Assembly (NCBI GenBank): GCA_030613245.1
Contig: JAUWMI010000009.1
Span: 44,994 to 108,993, forward strand
Source: Candidatus Sumerlaeota bacterium
GTDB lineage: Bacteria > Sumerlaeota > Sumerlaeia > MWCT01 > JAUWMI01
DNA length: 64,000 nt
Direction: 5' to 3'
The notes beneath the pieces were generated by a model. The model was not told the DNA's origin, ran no database searches, and saw only the letters and a program-made list of their open reading frames with translations. Below, piece after piece: positions 37,148 through 45,337 of the stretch (position 1 is its first letter; the number at the start of each line of letters is the position of its first letter). Both the position numbers and the translations under genes were made by a program.

Positions 37148-37176
37148 GTAGGGGTTTAACACCGTTAAACCCATAG
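37148..37176. repeat. Palindromic repeat, GTAGGGG family
   Basis: GTAGGGGTTTAAC and GTTAAACCC; start of tandem unit 2 (37148-37206), with flanks like GAAATTGGTGGCTGTC resembling unit 1. Confidence 0.75.
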
Positions 37177-37455
37177 ATTGTTGAATGAAATTGGTGGCTG
37201 TCTTTTACAGAGCCACCGAGACGCAGAGACACAGAGATTTTCAAAGAGGGAAAAATTGTAAAATGACTCTTTGCCAGATAGCTCAGCAAGAATAGTCATG
37301 TATCAAAGACCAAGTTTAGTATTTGCAGGCTTCTAATACGACTTCTTCCACAACTGCATTTTGCTTTTAATGCTTGAAAGCTTCTTCAAGAAGACAGCGT
37401 AAATTGACCTGGTGCTCTTTGCTTCGCCATCTCCATTCATTACCCAAGCTTGCTT

Positions 37456-37533
37456 CCTCTCCCCTTGCGGGAGAGGATGGAGGTGAGGGGGATCATTTCT
37501 TGACTAAAATGCTGACTCATTTGAAAAAGAGCC
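37456..37533. repeat. Half copy of the 137-bp foldback element
   Basis: Ends in AATGCTGACTCATTTG then AAAAAGAGCC; its reverse complement matches the left terminal inverted repeat of the full element (43521-43546) at 25 of 26 bases. It begins with the hairpin CTCTCCCCTTGCGGGAGAG. Confidence 0.75.
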
Positions 37534-37648
37534 TGTGAAATTAAAATTCCAAGTTCTAAATTTGCATTTTGCAGTTTACAATTCAATAAGTCTTACTGTC
37601 AGTACGACTTCCTGGCTCACCCTCTGGTGGGCCAGGAGCCAGTGGCGG

Positions 37649-37683
37649 TTTCATTCGCCGAAGCCTGGCGAAGGCGGATGAAA
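37649..37683. repeat. Composite palindrome, TTTCATYCGCC family, copy 1
   Basis: TTTCATTCGCC pairs with GGCGGATGAAA around GAAGCCTGGCGAA. It is identical but for one base to 45069-45103, and is preceded by a variable hairpin (CCTGGC...GCCAGG). Confidence 0.75.
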
Positions 37684-37714
37684 TCGCCCGTAACAAAAGG
37701 TTTAGGAGGGGAGC

Positions 37715-37751
37715 GCGAGGGGTAACCCTTTTTCCAAAGGGTTCCTCTCGC
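37715..37751. repeat. Long hairpin upstream of the NrnA-like gene
   Basis: GCGAGGGGTAACCCTTT pairs with AAAGGGTT and CCTCTCGC with one bulge. No T-run follows, so it is more likely a repeat or leader structure than a terminator. Confidence 0.45.
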
Positions 37752-37809
37752 ATAATAGAAACATCGTCCAAACTCAAAATTCGAGGACAAACACCCAGCA
37801 GGACACAAA

Positions 37810-38922
37810 TTGGCAGGGAGAATGCCTATGACCCCCAAGCCCAGCAAACCAGAGCCGGGTAAAGCGATGTCAGCAAATACGGATGATATACTAGGAAAGG
37901 CGTCACAAAGCCTCGCCCGATTGAAAGAAGTTCTGCACGGTTCAAAACGCCTTCACATCTTCACCCACGACAATCCAGACCCTGACGCACTCGCCAGCGC
38001 ACTCGCGCTGAAGTATCTTGTTCACCAGCTCTGGCATATTCAGGCACGCATCGTTGCCGGCGGCGTCGTTGGCCGCGCAGAAAACCGCGCCATGCTGCGC
38101 CATCTGAAAATTCGACTCACCCACGCCGAGCGCGTGCCGACAACAGCTCTGCGTGCTACCGCGCTCATAGACACCCAGCCCCGCGCAGGCAACAACTCCT
38201 TCCCGCGCCGCCTCACCCCAACTATTGTAATTGATCATCATCCACGAACCCGATGGCGCCTGAAAGCTCGCTTCATTGATCTGCGCCCCGATGTCGGCTG
38301 CACCGCCACTATTCTGACCTCCTACCTGCTCGCAGCTGAAATTGAAATCCCGAGTCAACTTGCCACCGCACTCTTCTACGCCATTCATTCCGAAACGCAA
38401 GCCCTTGGCCGCGAAGCCGGTAAGATTGACGAAGAAATGTATCTCCGCCTCTTCCCGCTCACCAACAAACGCCTCCTCGCAAAAATCGAAAATCCCACAG
38501 TCCAGAAAGCCTATTTCGCCCACCTCAACTCCGCGATAAACCACGCCTTCACGCACAAAAATGTCGTCGGCACACGTCTGGGCACAGTCACCTACCCCGA
38601 TGTGGTAGCCCAGATTGCCGATCTATTACTCACTCTGGAACGGATAAGCTGGTCAATTTGCCTGGGTCGCTACAAAAACATGCTCGTAATGTCCATCCGC
38701 ACGACAAATGTCAAAGGCAAGGCGGACCGGCGCATACGTCGCCTCATTGGCCGGCGCGGTGCAGCTGGTGGACACGACATGATGGCCGGCGCACATATAG
38801 ACTGCACCGACAAAACCCCTGCCGAATGGACCCAGCTAGAAAAAGAGCTCATCATGCGCTTCCTCCACCTCCTCGGCCACAAATCCATCGCCGAACTCGT
38901 CCCCCTCGTGCCCTCTCGTTAA
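37810..38922 (+). CDS. NrnA-like DHH/DHHA1 phosphoesterase
   Basis: 370 residues. Metal-binding motifs are in order: THDNPDPDALAS, the DTQP motif, VIDHHPR (the DHH), GCTATIL, and the C-terminal DHHA1 substrate loop GRRGAAGGHDMMAGAH. This layout fits bifunctional oligoribonuclease/pAp-phosphatase (NrnA) relatives that degrade nanoRNA. The first ATG is uncertain: 37810, 37828 and 37867 are all in frame, and the conserved part begins only around residue 45. Distinct from the DHH fragment at the left edge. Confidence 0.85.
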   Translation: MAGRMPMTPKPSKPEPGKAMSANTDDILGKASQSLARLKEVLHGSKRLHIFTHDNPDPDALASALALKYLVHQLWHIQARIVAGGVVGRAENRAMLRHLKIRLTHAERVPTTALRATALIDTQPRAGNNSFPRRLTPTIVIDHHPRTRWRLKARFIDLRPDVGCTATILTSYLLAAEIEIPSQLATALFYAIHSETQALGREAGKIDEEMYLRLFPLTNKRLLAKIENPTVQKAYFAHLNSAINHAFTHKNVVGTRLGTVTYPDVVAQIADLLLTLERISWSICLGRYKNMLVMSIRTTNVKGKADRRIRRLIGRRGAAGGHDMMAGAHIDCTDKTPAEWTQLEKELIMRFLHLLGHKSIAELVPLVPSR

Positions 38923-39253
38923 TAGCCGCAGAGAGATAGTGGAGAGTGGGGAGAAGGCCTGTCCGTCCAAAGTGGGGAGCGGGAATTCAGAATGGAACAG
39001 GACCGAGACCGATCAACAAGAAATGCAGTATTTCATGTTCGTCCGTGAGTCTGCATACGAACTGGCACAAACAACTATCCCGCGCGAATTTCTTCCAGAA
39101 TTTCCTCTGACTGCGCCCACAGATCTCGTCGCCAAATAGAAAATTATGTTGAAATATATACTCAGAATTGCATAAAAGGAACTTGTGTTTAGCCCAAGTT
39201 TCCGACATCTCTCCATTCAGAGATCACAATCTCCTTTGATTGAGAATTAAACC
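38923..39253. other. Intergenic region with a possible promoter
   Basis: 331 bases. TTGAAA (39149-39154), a 16-base spacer and CATAAA (39171-39176) may form the promoter of the two-component operon. No gene seen. Confidence 0.4.
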
Positions 39254-39919
39254 ATGCGCATTTTATTGATCGAAGATTCAAAACGACTTCAGCGTTCTTT
39301 AGCAATGGGGCTTAAGAAAGCAGGTTACAGCATTGACGTGACTGGCGATGGCGAAGAAGGTCTCTGGTCTGCCGAATCTTACGATTATGATGTCATAATC
39401 CTCGATTTAATGCTCCCCGGATTGGATGGTCTCACCATCCTTAGGCGTCTTCGAGAGAAAGGAAAAGCTGTGCACGTACTGATTCTCACGGCAAAAGACA
39501 CGGTGGAAGACCGGGTGGAAGGCTTACAAAGTGGTGCAGACGATTATCTGGTGAAGCCCTTTGCTTTCGAGGAACTTCTTGCCCGCGTGCAAGCCCTCGT
39601 GCGCCGACGCTACGGGATAAAAAAACCCTTCATCCCTATTGGACACCTGCAAATTGACACGACTAAACGCACGGTGACCCATAAGGGCAAAACAATCGAA
39701 CTACCCCCTCGTGAATATGCCCTTCTTGAATTTCTTGCTATGCGAAAGGGAACGGTCGTGAGCCGAAGGGAAATTGAAGAGCACATCTACGATGAGCGGG
39801 TAGAACCTATGAGTAATGTTATTGACGCAGCGATTTGCTCCCTTCGCAAAAAGATTGACAAGCAGGGAAAACCTTCTCTAATTAAAACCCGTCGGGGCAT
39901 GGGCTACATTATTGAATGA
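39254..39919 (+). CDS. OmpR-family DNA-binding response regulator
   Basis: 221 residues: a receiver domain (about 1-115) with the acidic pair Glu7-Asp8, phospho-acceptor Asp51 (DLMLPGLDG), Thr and Lys in LTAKD and LVKPFAF, then a winged helix (about 130-220) with the PPREYALLEFLA and RRGMGYIIE signatures. It overlaps the sensor kinase gene start. Three 11-bp direct repeats before the PepSY-like gene are good candidates for its binding site. Confidence 0.95.
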   Translation: MRILLIEDSKRLQRSLAMGLKKAGYSIDVTGDGEEGLWSAESYDYDVIILDLMLPGLDGLTILRRLREKGKAVHVLILTAKDTVEDRVEGLQSGADDYLVKPFAFEELLARVQALVRRRYGIKKPFIPIGHLQIDTTKRTVTHKGKTIELPPREYALLEFLAMRKGTVVSRREIEEHIYDERVEPMSNVIDAAICSLRKKIDKQGKPSLIKTRRGMGYIIE

Positions 39920-39932
39920 AAACTGCGCTCGC

Positions 39933-41429
39933 ATGAATCAAACGTACAAAAGCCTGAAGCGACAAATTCTCGTTCGCTTATTTCTAATCACCGCTGTCGT
40001 CTTTATTTTGGCTGAGGGGATGATTCTGAAGCAAAGCCATCGTGCTCTTAACAATGCCCTGGACAACGCCCTGAAAGCGCGTGCCGAAAGCCTGGCTACC
40101 CTTACCGAGGTGGAATCAGATGGAGAGATTGAATTTGAATTCTCTGACGACGTAATGCGCGACTTCAGCGGTCCTGATCCCAAAGCCTATTTTCTGATTC
40201 TCCTCCTTCCGGATAACAAAGAAATTGGGCGCTCGGAATCATTGGGCTCAGAAAAGCTGGATGTACCCGTGCCCCTGGAAGATATTGCCCCTGAAAAACC
40301 CTTTTTCTGGAATACTCGTATTCGCGACAAAAGCGTGCGTTGCATCGCTTTGCGTGAATATTCCCACCAAGACTCCGTAGAAACTCCTGAAAGCACTTCG
40401 GAGGAGGAAAACTCTTTTAGTTCCCGACAAGACGCAACCGCCATTATTGAAAAAAGCAACGAACTCCTATTCCTTGCTGCCCTCGACCGCAGTGAAACGG
40501 ATAGGCAATTTTTAGGAATGCTGAAATTGACTTCCGCTGCCCTTGGCATTGGACTCTTTCTGCTCTTGCTTTCCGGCTGGGTTGTCGTGCTTCGTAGCCT
40601 CAAGCCCCTCAGGGAACTGGAAAAAGAAGTTCAATTTATTTCAGCCCAAAATCTTGTTCCTGTCAAGGTGCCGTCTATTCAGGAAATAGCTAGCGTGGCA
40701 CACGCACTAAACCGCCTCATCAAGAACTTGAAGGAAGCCTTCGAGCGGGAACGCCGGTTCACGGCTGACGTGGCTCACGAACTTCGGACACCTATTGCCG
40801 AGATGCGGTCCCTGGCCGAAGTTGCTCTGAAATGGCCTAATGGTCGCATCGATCAAGAACGCAAGAATTACACAGACATCCTTGCTTCCGCAAAACACAT
40901 GCAAAACATCGTCACCACTCTCCTAACTCTGGCACGCTGCGACGCAGGTGCCTTGAAGTTTCAAAAACAAGAAGTGCACCTTGAGACTATCATCAACTCC
41001 ACCTGGCAACAATTTGAAAACAAGGCCGTAGAAAAGCGCCTTGCAATAAATTCCAATGTTCCCTCTGAAATATCCATCTCCACAGACAAGGAACTATTTG
41101 AAACCATTCTTGCCAATTTGTTTTCTAACGCCGTGGAATATACTCCCGAAGGCGGAAAAATCGAATGGAAGGCCTCCCTGAAAGACACGGAATTCTCCTT
41201 TTCTATTTCTAACACCACCAAGGAACTCATGGAAGAAGATCTACCACACCTGTTTGAACGGTTCTGGCAGAAAGAAGAAGCCCGGGGCCATGCCGACACC
41301 CACGGTGGATTGGGACTCGCTTTGGTTAGCTCCCTTGCCACCATTCTTGGCTTTACCATCAACGCCCATTTGACCACGCCCTCCTTTCTAACCATTACCC
41401 TTTCAGGAAAATTGAACAAACATGGCTGA
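39933..41429 (+). CDS. Membrane sensor histidine kinase
   Basis: 498 residues from the ATG at 39933; a TTG at 39912 overlapping the regulator gene is the other option. First helix about 15-33, an extracytoplasmic sensor of about 155 residues rich in acidic groups, second helix near 190-215, HAMP-like linker, dimerisation helix with phospho-acceptor His in ADVAHELRTPIAEM (about 262), and an ATPase domain with the N box FSNAVEYTPEGG and GLGLALVSS. It pairs with the OmpR-type regulator. The ligand is unknown; the acidic downstream protein hints at a metal or cation. Confidence 0.93.
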   Translation: MNQTYKSLKRQILVRLFLITAVVFILAEGMILKQSHRALNNALDNALKARAESLATLTEVESDGEIEFEFSDDVMRDFSGPDPKAYFLILLLPDNKEIGRSESLGSEKLDVPVPLEDIAPEKPFFWNTRIRDKSVRCIALREYSHQDSVETPESTSEEENSFSSRQDATAIIEKSNELLFLAALDRSETDRQFLGMLKLTSAALGIGLFLLLLSGWVVVLRSLKPLRELEKEVQFISAQNLVPVKVPSIQEIASVAHALNRLIKNLKEAFERERRFTADVAHELRTPIAEMRSLAEVALKWPNGRIDQERKNYTDILASAKHMQNIVTTLLTLARCDAGALKFQKQEVHLETIINSTWQQFENKAVEKRLAINSNVPSEISISTDKELFETILANLFSNAVEYTPEGGKIEWKASLKDTEFSFSISNTTKELMEEDLPHLFERFWQKEEARGHADTHGGLGLALVSSLATILGFTINAHLTTPSFLTITLSGKLNKHG

Positions 41430-41446
41430 TCTCTCGATTTTTTCCA

Positions 41447-41478
41447 TTTCGTAATCTTTTCGTAATGTTTCATGAAAT
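41447..41478 (+). promoter_or_regulatory. Three direct repeats, probable OmpR-type binding site
   Basis: TTTCGTAAT at 41447 and 41458, and TTTCATGAA at 41468, spaced 11 and 10 bases, as expected for tandem OmpR/PhoB-class subunits. They end just before a weak -35 (41478-41483) that lies 17 bases ahead of TATAAA (41501-41506), a layout typical of an activated promoter. Confidence 0.6.
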
Positions 41479-41500
41479 AGCATATGGGTTAAATATCGGT

Positions 41501-41571
41501 TATAAACCCCGAATCAACAGACCGTCGCAAAAGGCAAACGGCTGTTCAATTTCCCCGCCAAAAGCGGGAAA
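41501..41571 (+). promoter_or_regulatory. -10 element and leader hairpin of the acidic PepSY-like gene
   Basis: TATAAA at 41501-41506 can serve as a -10. At 41551-41570 TTCCCCGC pairs with GCGGGAA around a short loop just ahead of the AGGAG ribosome-binding site, which may affect translation. Confidence 0.4.
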
Positions 41572-41583
41572 GGAGATTCTATT

Positions 41584-42195
41584 ATGGTTACGCATCAAAG
41601 AATGCTTGTTCGACTGACTGTCTTGCTCTTTGCTGTGGGTGCGATAGCATTGCTCGTGTTTGCGGATGACGAGCAAACCATGTCCCTCTCTCAAGTTCCC
41701 TCCGCTGTTCTCACTACCATTGAGCAGCAGTCTGCCGGTGCCGAGATCCAGGAGATCGAGCTCGAGAACGAAGATGGAAAGCAAATTTATGAAGTCGAAG
41801 TGATTATAGATGGAAAAGAGGAAGAGTTCCTGGTTGCTCCGGACGGAACATTCCTCGGATATGAAGAAGAAGACGAAGATGATGACGAGGATGAGGATGA
41901 AGACGAGGACGAAGACGAAGAAGAAGATGAGGAAGAAGTGTCGCTGTCACAAGTTCCAGATGCTGTTCGTGCCACCATTGAGCAGCAGTCAGCCGGTGCC
42001 GAGATCCAGGAGATCGAGCTCGAGAACGAAAACGGAAAGCAAATTTATGAAGTCGAAGTGATCAGGGATGGAAAAGAGGTAGAGTTCAAAGTTGCTCCGG
42101 ACGGAACGTTCCTCGGATATGAAGAAGAAGACGACGATGATGACGAGAATGAGGATGAAGACGAGGACGATGACGATGATGAGGACGAGGAGTAG
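41584..42195 (+). CDS. Secreted tandem PepSY-like protein with acidic tails
   Basis: 203 residues: signal peptide (about 1-26, LTVLLFAVGAIALLVFA), then two nearly identical PepSY-like units of about 60 residues (SLSQVPSAVLTTIEQQSAGA and its copy), each followed by about 25 residues that are almost all Asp and Glu. The DNA repeats with a period of 258 bases (86 codons), so the duplication is recent. The PepSY-like fold is small and non-enzymatic; the acidic runs may bind calcium or other cations. It follows the two-component pair and probably belongs to its regulon. Confidence 0.8.
   Translation: MVTHQRMLVRLTVLLFAVGAIALLVFADDEQTMSLSQVPSAVLTTIEQQSAGAEIQEIELENEDGKQIYEVEVIIDGKEEEFLVAPDGTFLGYEEEDEDDDEDEDEDEDEDEEEDEEEVSLSQVPDAVRATIEQQSAGAEIQEIELENENGKQIYEVEVIRDGKEVEFKVAPDGTFLGYEEEDDDDDENEDEDEDDDDDEDEE
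41681..42195 (+). repeat. 258-bp tandem duplication within the PepSY-like gene
   Basis: Two in-frame units, 41681-41938 and 41939-42195, align at a 258-base offset (for example TGAGCAGCAG at 41721 and 41979) with only scattered differences in the PepSY part and drift in the GAY-rich tail. Confidence 0.85.
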
Positions 42196-42391
42196 GGCAA
42201 GCAGAATAGCAAGGAGAATAAAAAGACGATTCGCAGAGGATTGCTGGTTAAAATGTGTTCCTATTTAGAAATCGAGTCCTGAACCTTCTTGAAAATCGCA
42301 CTCCCCTGTTGAATCTTGTTACTCATCACCTGGAATGTTCTGCCTTGTAGGCGCACGCTGGGCGGGTGAGAACTCAGCACAGAGTAGCACC

Positions 42392-42427
42392 AACCCCGGT
42401 CCGTAAAAGACGGGGTTTCTTTTTTTG
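42392..42427 (+). terminator. Intrinsic terminator between the PepSY-like gene and hemC
   Basis: AACCCCG (42392-42398) pairs with CGGGGTT (42411-42417), followed by a T-rich run to 42427. It ends plus-strand transcription ahead of the convergent hemC. Confidence 0.7.
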
Positions 42428-42462
42428 CTCTGCGATCGCGCGCTCCCATCTGTGAAGAATAG

Positions 42463-43377
42463 CTATTCTGCGCGAATTTCTTCCAGAATCCCTTCTGCCC
42501 CTCGTGCCAGTAAATCCTCCGCCAGCAACTTACCCAGCCCTTCCGGCTCTATAGCCTCGCCTTCGCGCCTGCCACGCACTACACGTCGCCCTTCTGGATC
42601 GCACACCACACCCTCCAGACTCAGCACACTTCCCTCGACTTCTCCCAGACACCCAATTGGCGTTCGGCATCCCCCTCCCAATCGCCCGAGCAGTGCACGT
42701 TCCGCACGGATCGCTCTAAACGTCACCTCGTCACTTATTGCCGCAAGCAACTCCCCCAGCTCGCCCTCGCATACCTCAATCCCAAGCGCACCCTGACCCA
42801 TTGCCGGCAGCATCACATCGTAAGGAATGCGCCATTGCGCAATATCGCTCAATCCTAAGCGCCTTAGCCCCGCTGCCGCCAGCACTGTCGCATCCACCTC
42901 TCCTGCCCCGAGTTTCCGCAGCCGCGTGTCCACGTTTCCACGAAATCCCACAATCTCAAGATCCGCACGATACGCCCGCAGCTGCGCTGCACGACGTAAA
43001 CTTCCCGTGCCTATTTTCGCTCCACGTTTCAGCTCATCCAGCCCACATCCATCCGGCGTTACTAAAACATCCCACGGCTCATCTCGCTTCGGCACTCCGC
43101 CAAGCACCAAACCATGCGGCAGCTCCGTCGGTATATCCTTCAGGCTATGCACACCCAGCTCAATTCGCCCGCTGAGCAGCGCATCCTCAATCTCCTTCAC
43201 AAACACACCTTTACCCCCAATCGCTGCAAACGGCACTTTCTGCACCCGGTCGCCTTTCGTCTTGATCACACACAACTCAATCTCCACTCCCGCATCAACC
43301 TCGCGTAACAGACCCGCAATGTACCGCGCCTGCCACAGCGCCAGCTTACTTCCCCGAGTTCCGATCCGCAGCCCCAT
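42463..43377 (-). CDS. hemC: Porphobilinogen deaminase (hydroxymethylbilane synthase)
   Basis: 304 residues. Joins four porphobilinogen units into hydroxymethylbilane in tetrapyrrole synthesis. The N-terminus MGLRIGTRGSKLALWQA and the cofactor loop LGGGCRTPIG, whose Cys holds the dipyrromethane primer, are clear. The ATG at 43377 is preferred over a TTG three codons upstream because the family starts here. No other heme gene is nearby, so the pathway is scattered in this genome. Confidence 0.95.
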   Translation of the reverse strand: MGLRIGTRGSKLALWQARYIAGLLREVDAGVEIELCVIKTKGDRVQKVPFAAIGGKGVFVKEIEDALLSGRIELGVHSLKDIPTELPHGLVLGGVPKRDEPWDVLVTPDGCGLDELKRGAKIGTGSLRRAAQLRAYRADLEIVGFRGNVDTRLRKLGAGEVDATVLAAAGLRRLGLSDIAQWRIPYDVMLPAMGQGALGIEVCEGELGELLAAISDEVTFRAIRAERALLGRLGGGCRTPIGCLGEVEGSVLSLEGVVCDPEGRRVVRGRREGEAIEPEGLGKLLAEDLLARGAEGILEEIRAE

Positions 43378-43520
43378 TCTCTTCAACCCTGCCTCTCACC
43401 CCAGATAAGTGCTGAACCCACCTTCAAATTTCCCTCGCTCGAGAACCACTAATCCCAGGAATCATATTACCCTTGCGCCCACCTGTCCACAGGAAACTCA
43501 AAGAGCGCATAAACAAAAAG

Positions 43521-43657
43521 GGCTCTTTGTCAAATGAGTCAGCATTTTAGTCAAGAAATGATCCCCCCCTCACCCCATCCCTCTCCCCGATGGGGAGAGG
43601 ATCAAGGTGAGGGGATTATCTTTCCTCAAACAATGCTAACTTATCTGACAAAGAGCC
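43521..43657. mobile_element. 137-bp foldback (MITE-like) element, complete copy
   Basis: Ends in 26-bp inverted repeats, GGCTCTTTGTCAAATGAGTC... and its complement, identical at 23 of 26 positions. The interior is also largely self-complementary around CTCTCCCC-GAT-GGGGAGAG. It encodes no protein. Half copies lie at 37456-37533 and 45128-45207. Confidence 0.7.
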
Positions 43658-43673
43658 AGATTTATTAAAGTGG

Positions 43674-43692
43674 CACGGGCATCCTGCCCGTG
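43674..43692. repeat. Short palindrome
   Basis: CACGGGC and GCCCGTG arms around a five-base loop; shares the general style of the GTAGGGGC family but lacks its outer sequence. Confidence 0.5.
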
Positions 43693-43729
43693 GCGTTGAA
43701 GAATAATCAACACTACGATTATTGAAATT

Positions 43730-43755
43730 GTAGGGGCAGGTTTCAAACCTGTCCT
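43730..43755. repeat. Palindromic repeat, GTAGGGGC family
   Basis: GTAGGGGCAGGTTT and AAACCTGTCCTG; inner arms CAGGTTT and AAACCTG pair. Confidence 0.7.
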
Positions 43756-43901
43756 GAACCCGGCCGTCAAAGCAATAATCCCAAGGGATTATAGGCTGTG
43801 GAATCGAGGTTCATCATAAAGATGCTCATTGGGGGCGAATCTCTCCGCCTCTGTGCCCTTGCATCTCTATGGCAGTCTTTAAATAGGCCGCGTCTCTAAT
43901 C

Positions 43902-43929
43902 TTGACAAGTGCAAAAATCTGGTCATAAT
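43902..43929 (+). promoter_or_regulatory. Predicted promoter of the polyprenyl synthase gene
   Basis: TTGACA (43902-43907), a 16-base spacer and CATAAT (43924-43929), about 30 bases before the GTG start. Confidence 0.65.
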
Positions 43930-43960
43930 GACCCTGGAAATACCTTGAAGAAGGCAGAGC

Positions 43961-44938
43961 GTGGACTTTCTCGGAAATTACATTACCGACGACCTCTCCA
44001 GAGTGGATCAGCAGATGAACGCTGTTCTCAGCTCCGACAATTCCCTTATCGCCAACGTTGGCGCCTACATCCGCTGCAGCCCTGGCAAGAAACTCCGCCC
44101 CATCCTTACTCTACTCAGCGCCAAAGTCTTCCACCAAGCCAGCCCAACTCAGCATTCTGAAACCGATCCCCACGCCGTCAGCATCGCCGCCGCTATCGAA
44201 CTCATCCACACCGCCACTCTCCTCCACGACGACGTCATTGACAAAGCCTCCCTCCGCCGCGGACGACCCTCCGTCAACTCTCGCTGGGGCGACGACGTCG
44301 CCATACTCATGGCCGACTACCTCTTCGCTCATGCCTTCGACCTCGTTATCTCTACCCTTCAGCCCGAGGCACTCCGTATTCTCACCCGTGTCACCAGCAA
44401 AATGTGCGAAGGCGAAATGTTCCAGATCCAAAAACGCAACTCCTTCCTCTCCCAGCGCGACTACCTGCAGATCATTCAAAACAAAACCGCCCATCTCTTC
44501 TCCGCCTGCGCCGGCCTCGGCTCACTCGTCGCTCGCGCCCAACATCGCAACGTCGCCCGCATGTCCGCTTTCGGCCTTAACTTTGGCATGGCCTTCCAGA
44601 TCGTCGACGACACCCTCGACTTCATCGCTGAAGGCAAACAATGGGGCAAAGCAGTCGGCAACGACCTCGCCGAAGGAAAGCAAACTCTCCCTCTCATCTA
44701 TACACTCCGCGTCGCATCTCCAACCGATCGCGACGAACTCGCCCGCTGCTTTAACGACGGCCGCGATTTCTCAAACATCCTTCGCTACATCAATAAATAC
44801 AACGCCATCCCCTATACCCTCTCCGTCGCTGAATCCTACAGCACCAGAGCCAGAAACGCACTGCGTCCCTTACCCGATTCCACATCCATCACTCTTCTCC
44901 ACAAACTCTCCGACTTCATCATCCACCGCTCATATTAA
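43961..44938 (+). CDS. Long-chain trans-polyprenyl diphosphate synthase
   Basis: 325 residues, GTG start at 43961 with AGAAGG about ten bases ahead. Builds all-trans isoprenoid chains (quinone side chains) by adding isopentenyl diphosphate. Both Asp-rich motifs are intact: LLHDDVID and QIVDDTLDF, along with GKKLRPIL. The bulky residues before the first motif (ATLLHDD) suggest a long product, but chain length is not certain; IspB/SdsA-type is likely. Confidence 0.92.
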   Translation: MDFLGNYITDDLSRVDQQMNAVLSSDNSLIANVGAYIRCSPGKKLRPILTLLSAKVFHQASPTQHSETDPHAVSIAAAIELIHTATLLHDDVIDKASLRRGRPSVNSRWGDDVAILMADYLFAHAFDLVISTLQPEALRILTRVTSKMCEGEMFQIQKRNSFLSQRDYLQIIQNKTAHLFSACAGLGSLVARAQHRNVARMSAFGLNFGMAFQIVDDTLDFIAEGKQWGKAVGNDLAEGKQTLPLIYTLRVASPTDRDELARCFNDGRDFSNILRYINKYNAIPYTLSVAESYSTRARNALRPLPDSTSITLLHKLSDFIIHRSY

Positions 44939-45068
44939 GCCCGAATTTTGCAGCTGTCCTGAGGGAGAAAGCAGCTGAATCGCCGCAACTAAATGAAGAT
45001 CTGTCAGTCAGAACTCCTGTCGGCCCCACTGCCTGGTTCGCCGAAGGCGAACCAGAAGCAAGGGGCGC

Positions 45069-45103
45069 TTTCATCCGCCGAAGCCTGGCGAAGGCGGATG
45101 AAA
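45069..45103. repeat. Composite palindrome, TTTCATYCGCC family, copy 2
   Basis: TTTCATCCGCC and GGCGGATGAAA around the same GAAGCCTGGCGAA loop as copy 1, with a different but still pairing hairpin in front. Confidence 0.8.
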
Positions 45104-45127
45104 ACCAGCCCTTGACGCTTATTGTTT

Positions 45128-45207
45128 CCTCTCCCCTTGCGGGAGAGGATCAAGGTGAGGGGGATCATCCCTCTCTCCTTAAATGCTAACGTATTTTATA
45201 AAAAGCC
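45128..45207. repeat. Half copy of the 137-bp foldback element
   Basis: CCTCTCCCC hairpin, GATCAAGGTGAGGGG, then AATGCTAACGTATTTTATAA and AAAGCC; it matches the right arm of the complete copy with a more diverged terminus. Confidence 0.65.
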
Positions 45208-45337
45208 TAAACCCAAGACTATCTCTCCCAGAAAACCCTTGTTCCACTGCTCACTCTCTGCTAGTAGATTCGTCTTGAATTCACATTTATGCGCTTCCCT
45301 CAGACAACCAGGATCGCAACTGGAATTGAGGCGCTCC

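Larger units (their letters stand above)
37125..37809. other. Repeat-dense intergenic region
   Basis: 685 bases with no gene. It holds the second unit of a 59-bp tandem repeat (37148-37206), a half copy of the 137-bp foldback element (37456-37533), a composite palindrome (37649-37683) and a long hairpin (37715-37751) shortly before the next gene. Confidence 0.7.
43378..43960. other. Divergent intergenic region with foldback element and promoter
   Basis: 583 bases containing a complete 137-bp foldback element (43521-43657), a short palindrome CACGGGC/GCCCGTG (43674-43692), a GTAGGGGC repeat (43730-43755) and a promoter (43902-43929). No gene seen. Confidence 0.7.
44939..45337. other. Repeat-rich intergenic region upstream of rtcA
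   Basis: 399 bases with a variable hairpin (CTGGTTCGCC/GGCGAACCAG, about 45034-45056), the composite palindrome at 45069-45103 and a half foldback element at 45128-45207. The open frame that extends rtcA upstream through this DNA is an artefact of the repeats. Confidence 0.65.

Noticed and set aside
41787..41978. Poly-serine minus-strand frame
   Set aside because: Reverse complement of the acidic GAY repeat in the PepSY-like gene; not a gene.
45122..45337. 72-codon N-terminal extension of rtcA
   Set aside because: Encoded by a half foldback element; the family start is at 45338 with its own ribosome-binding site.
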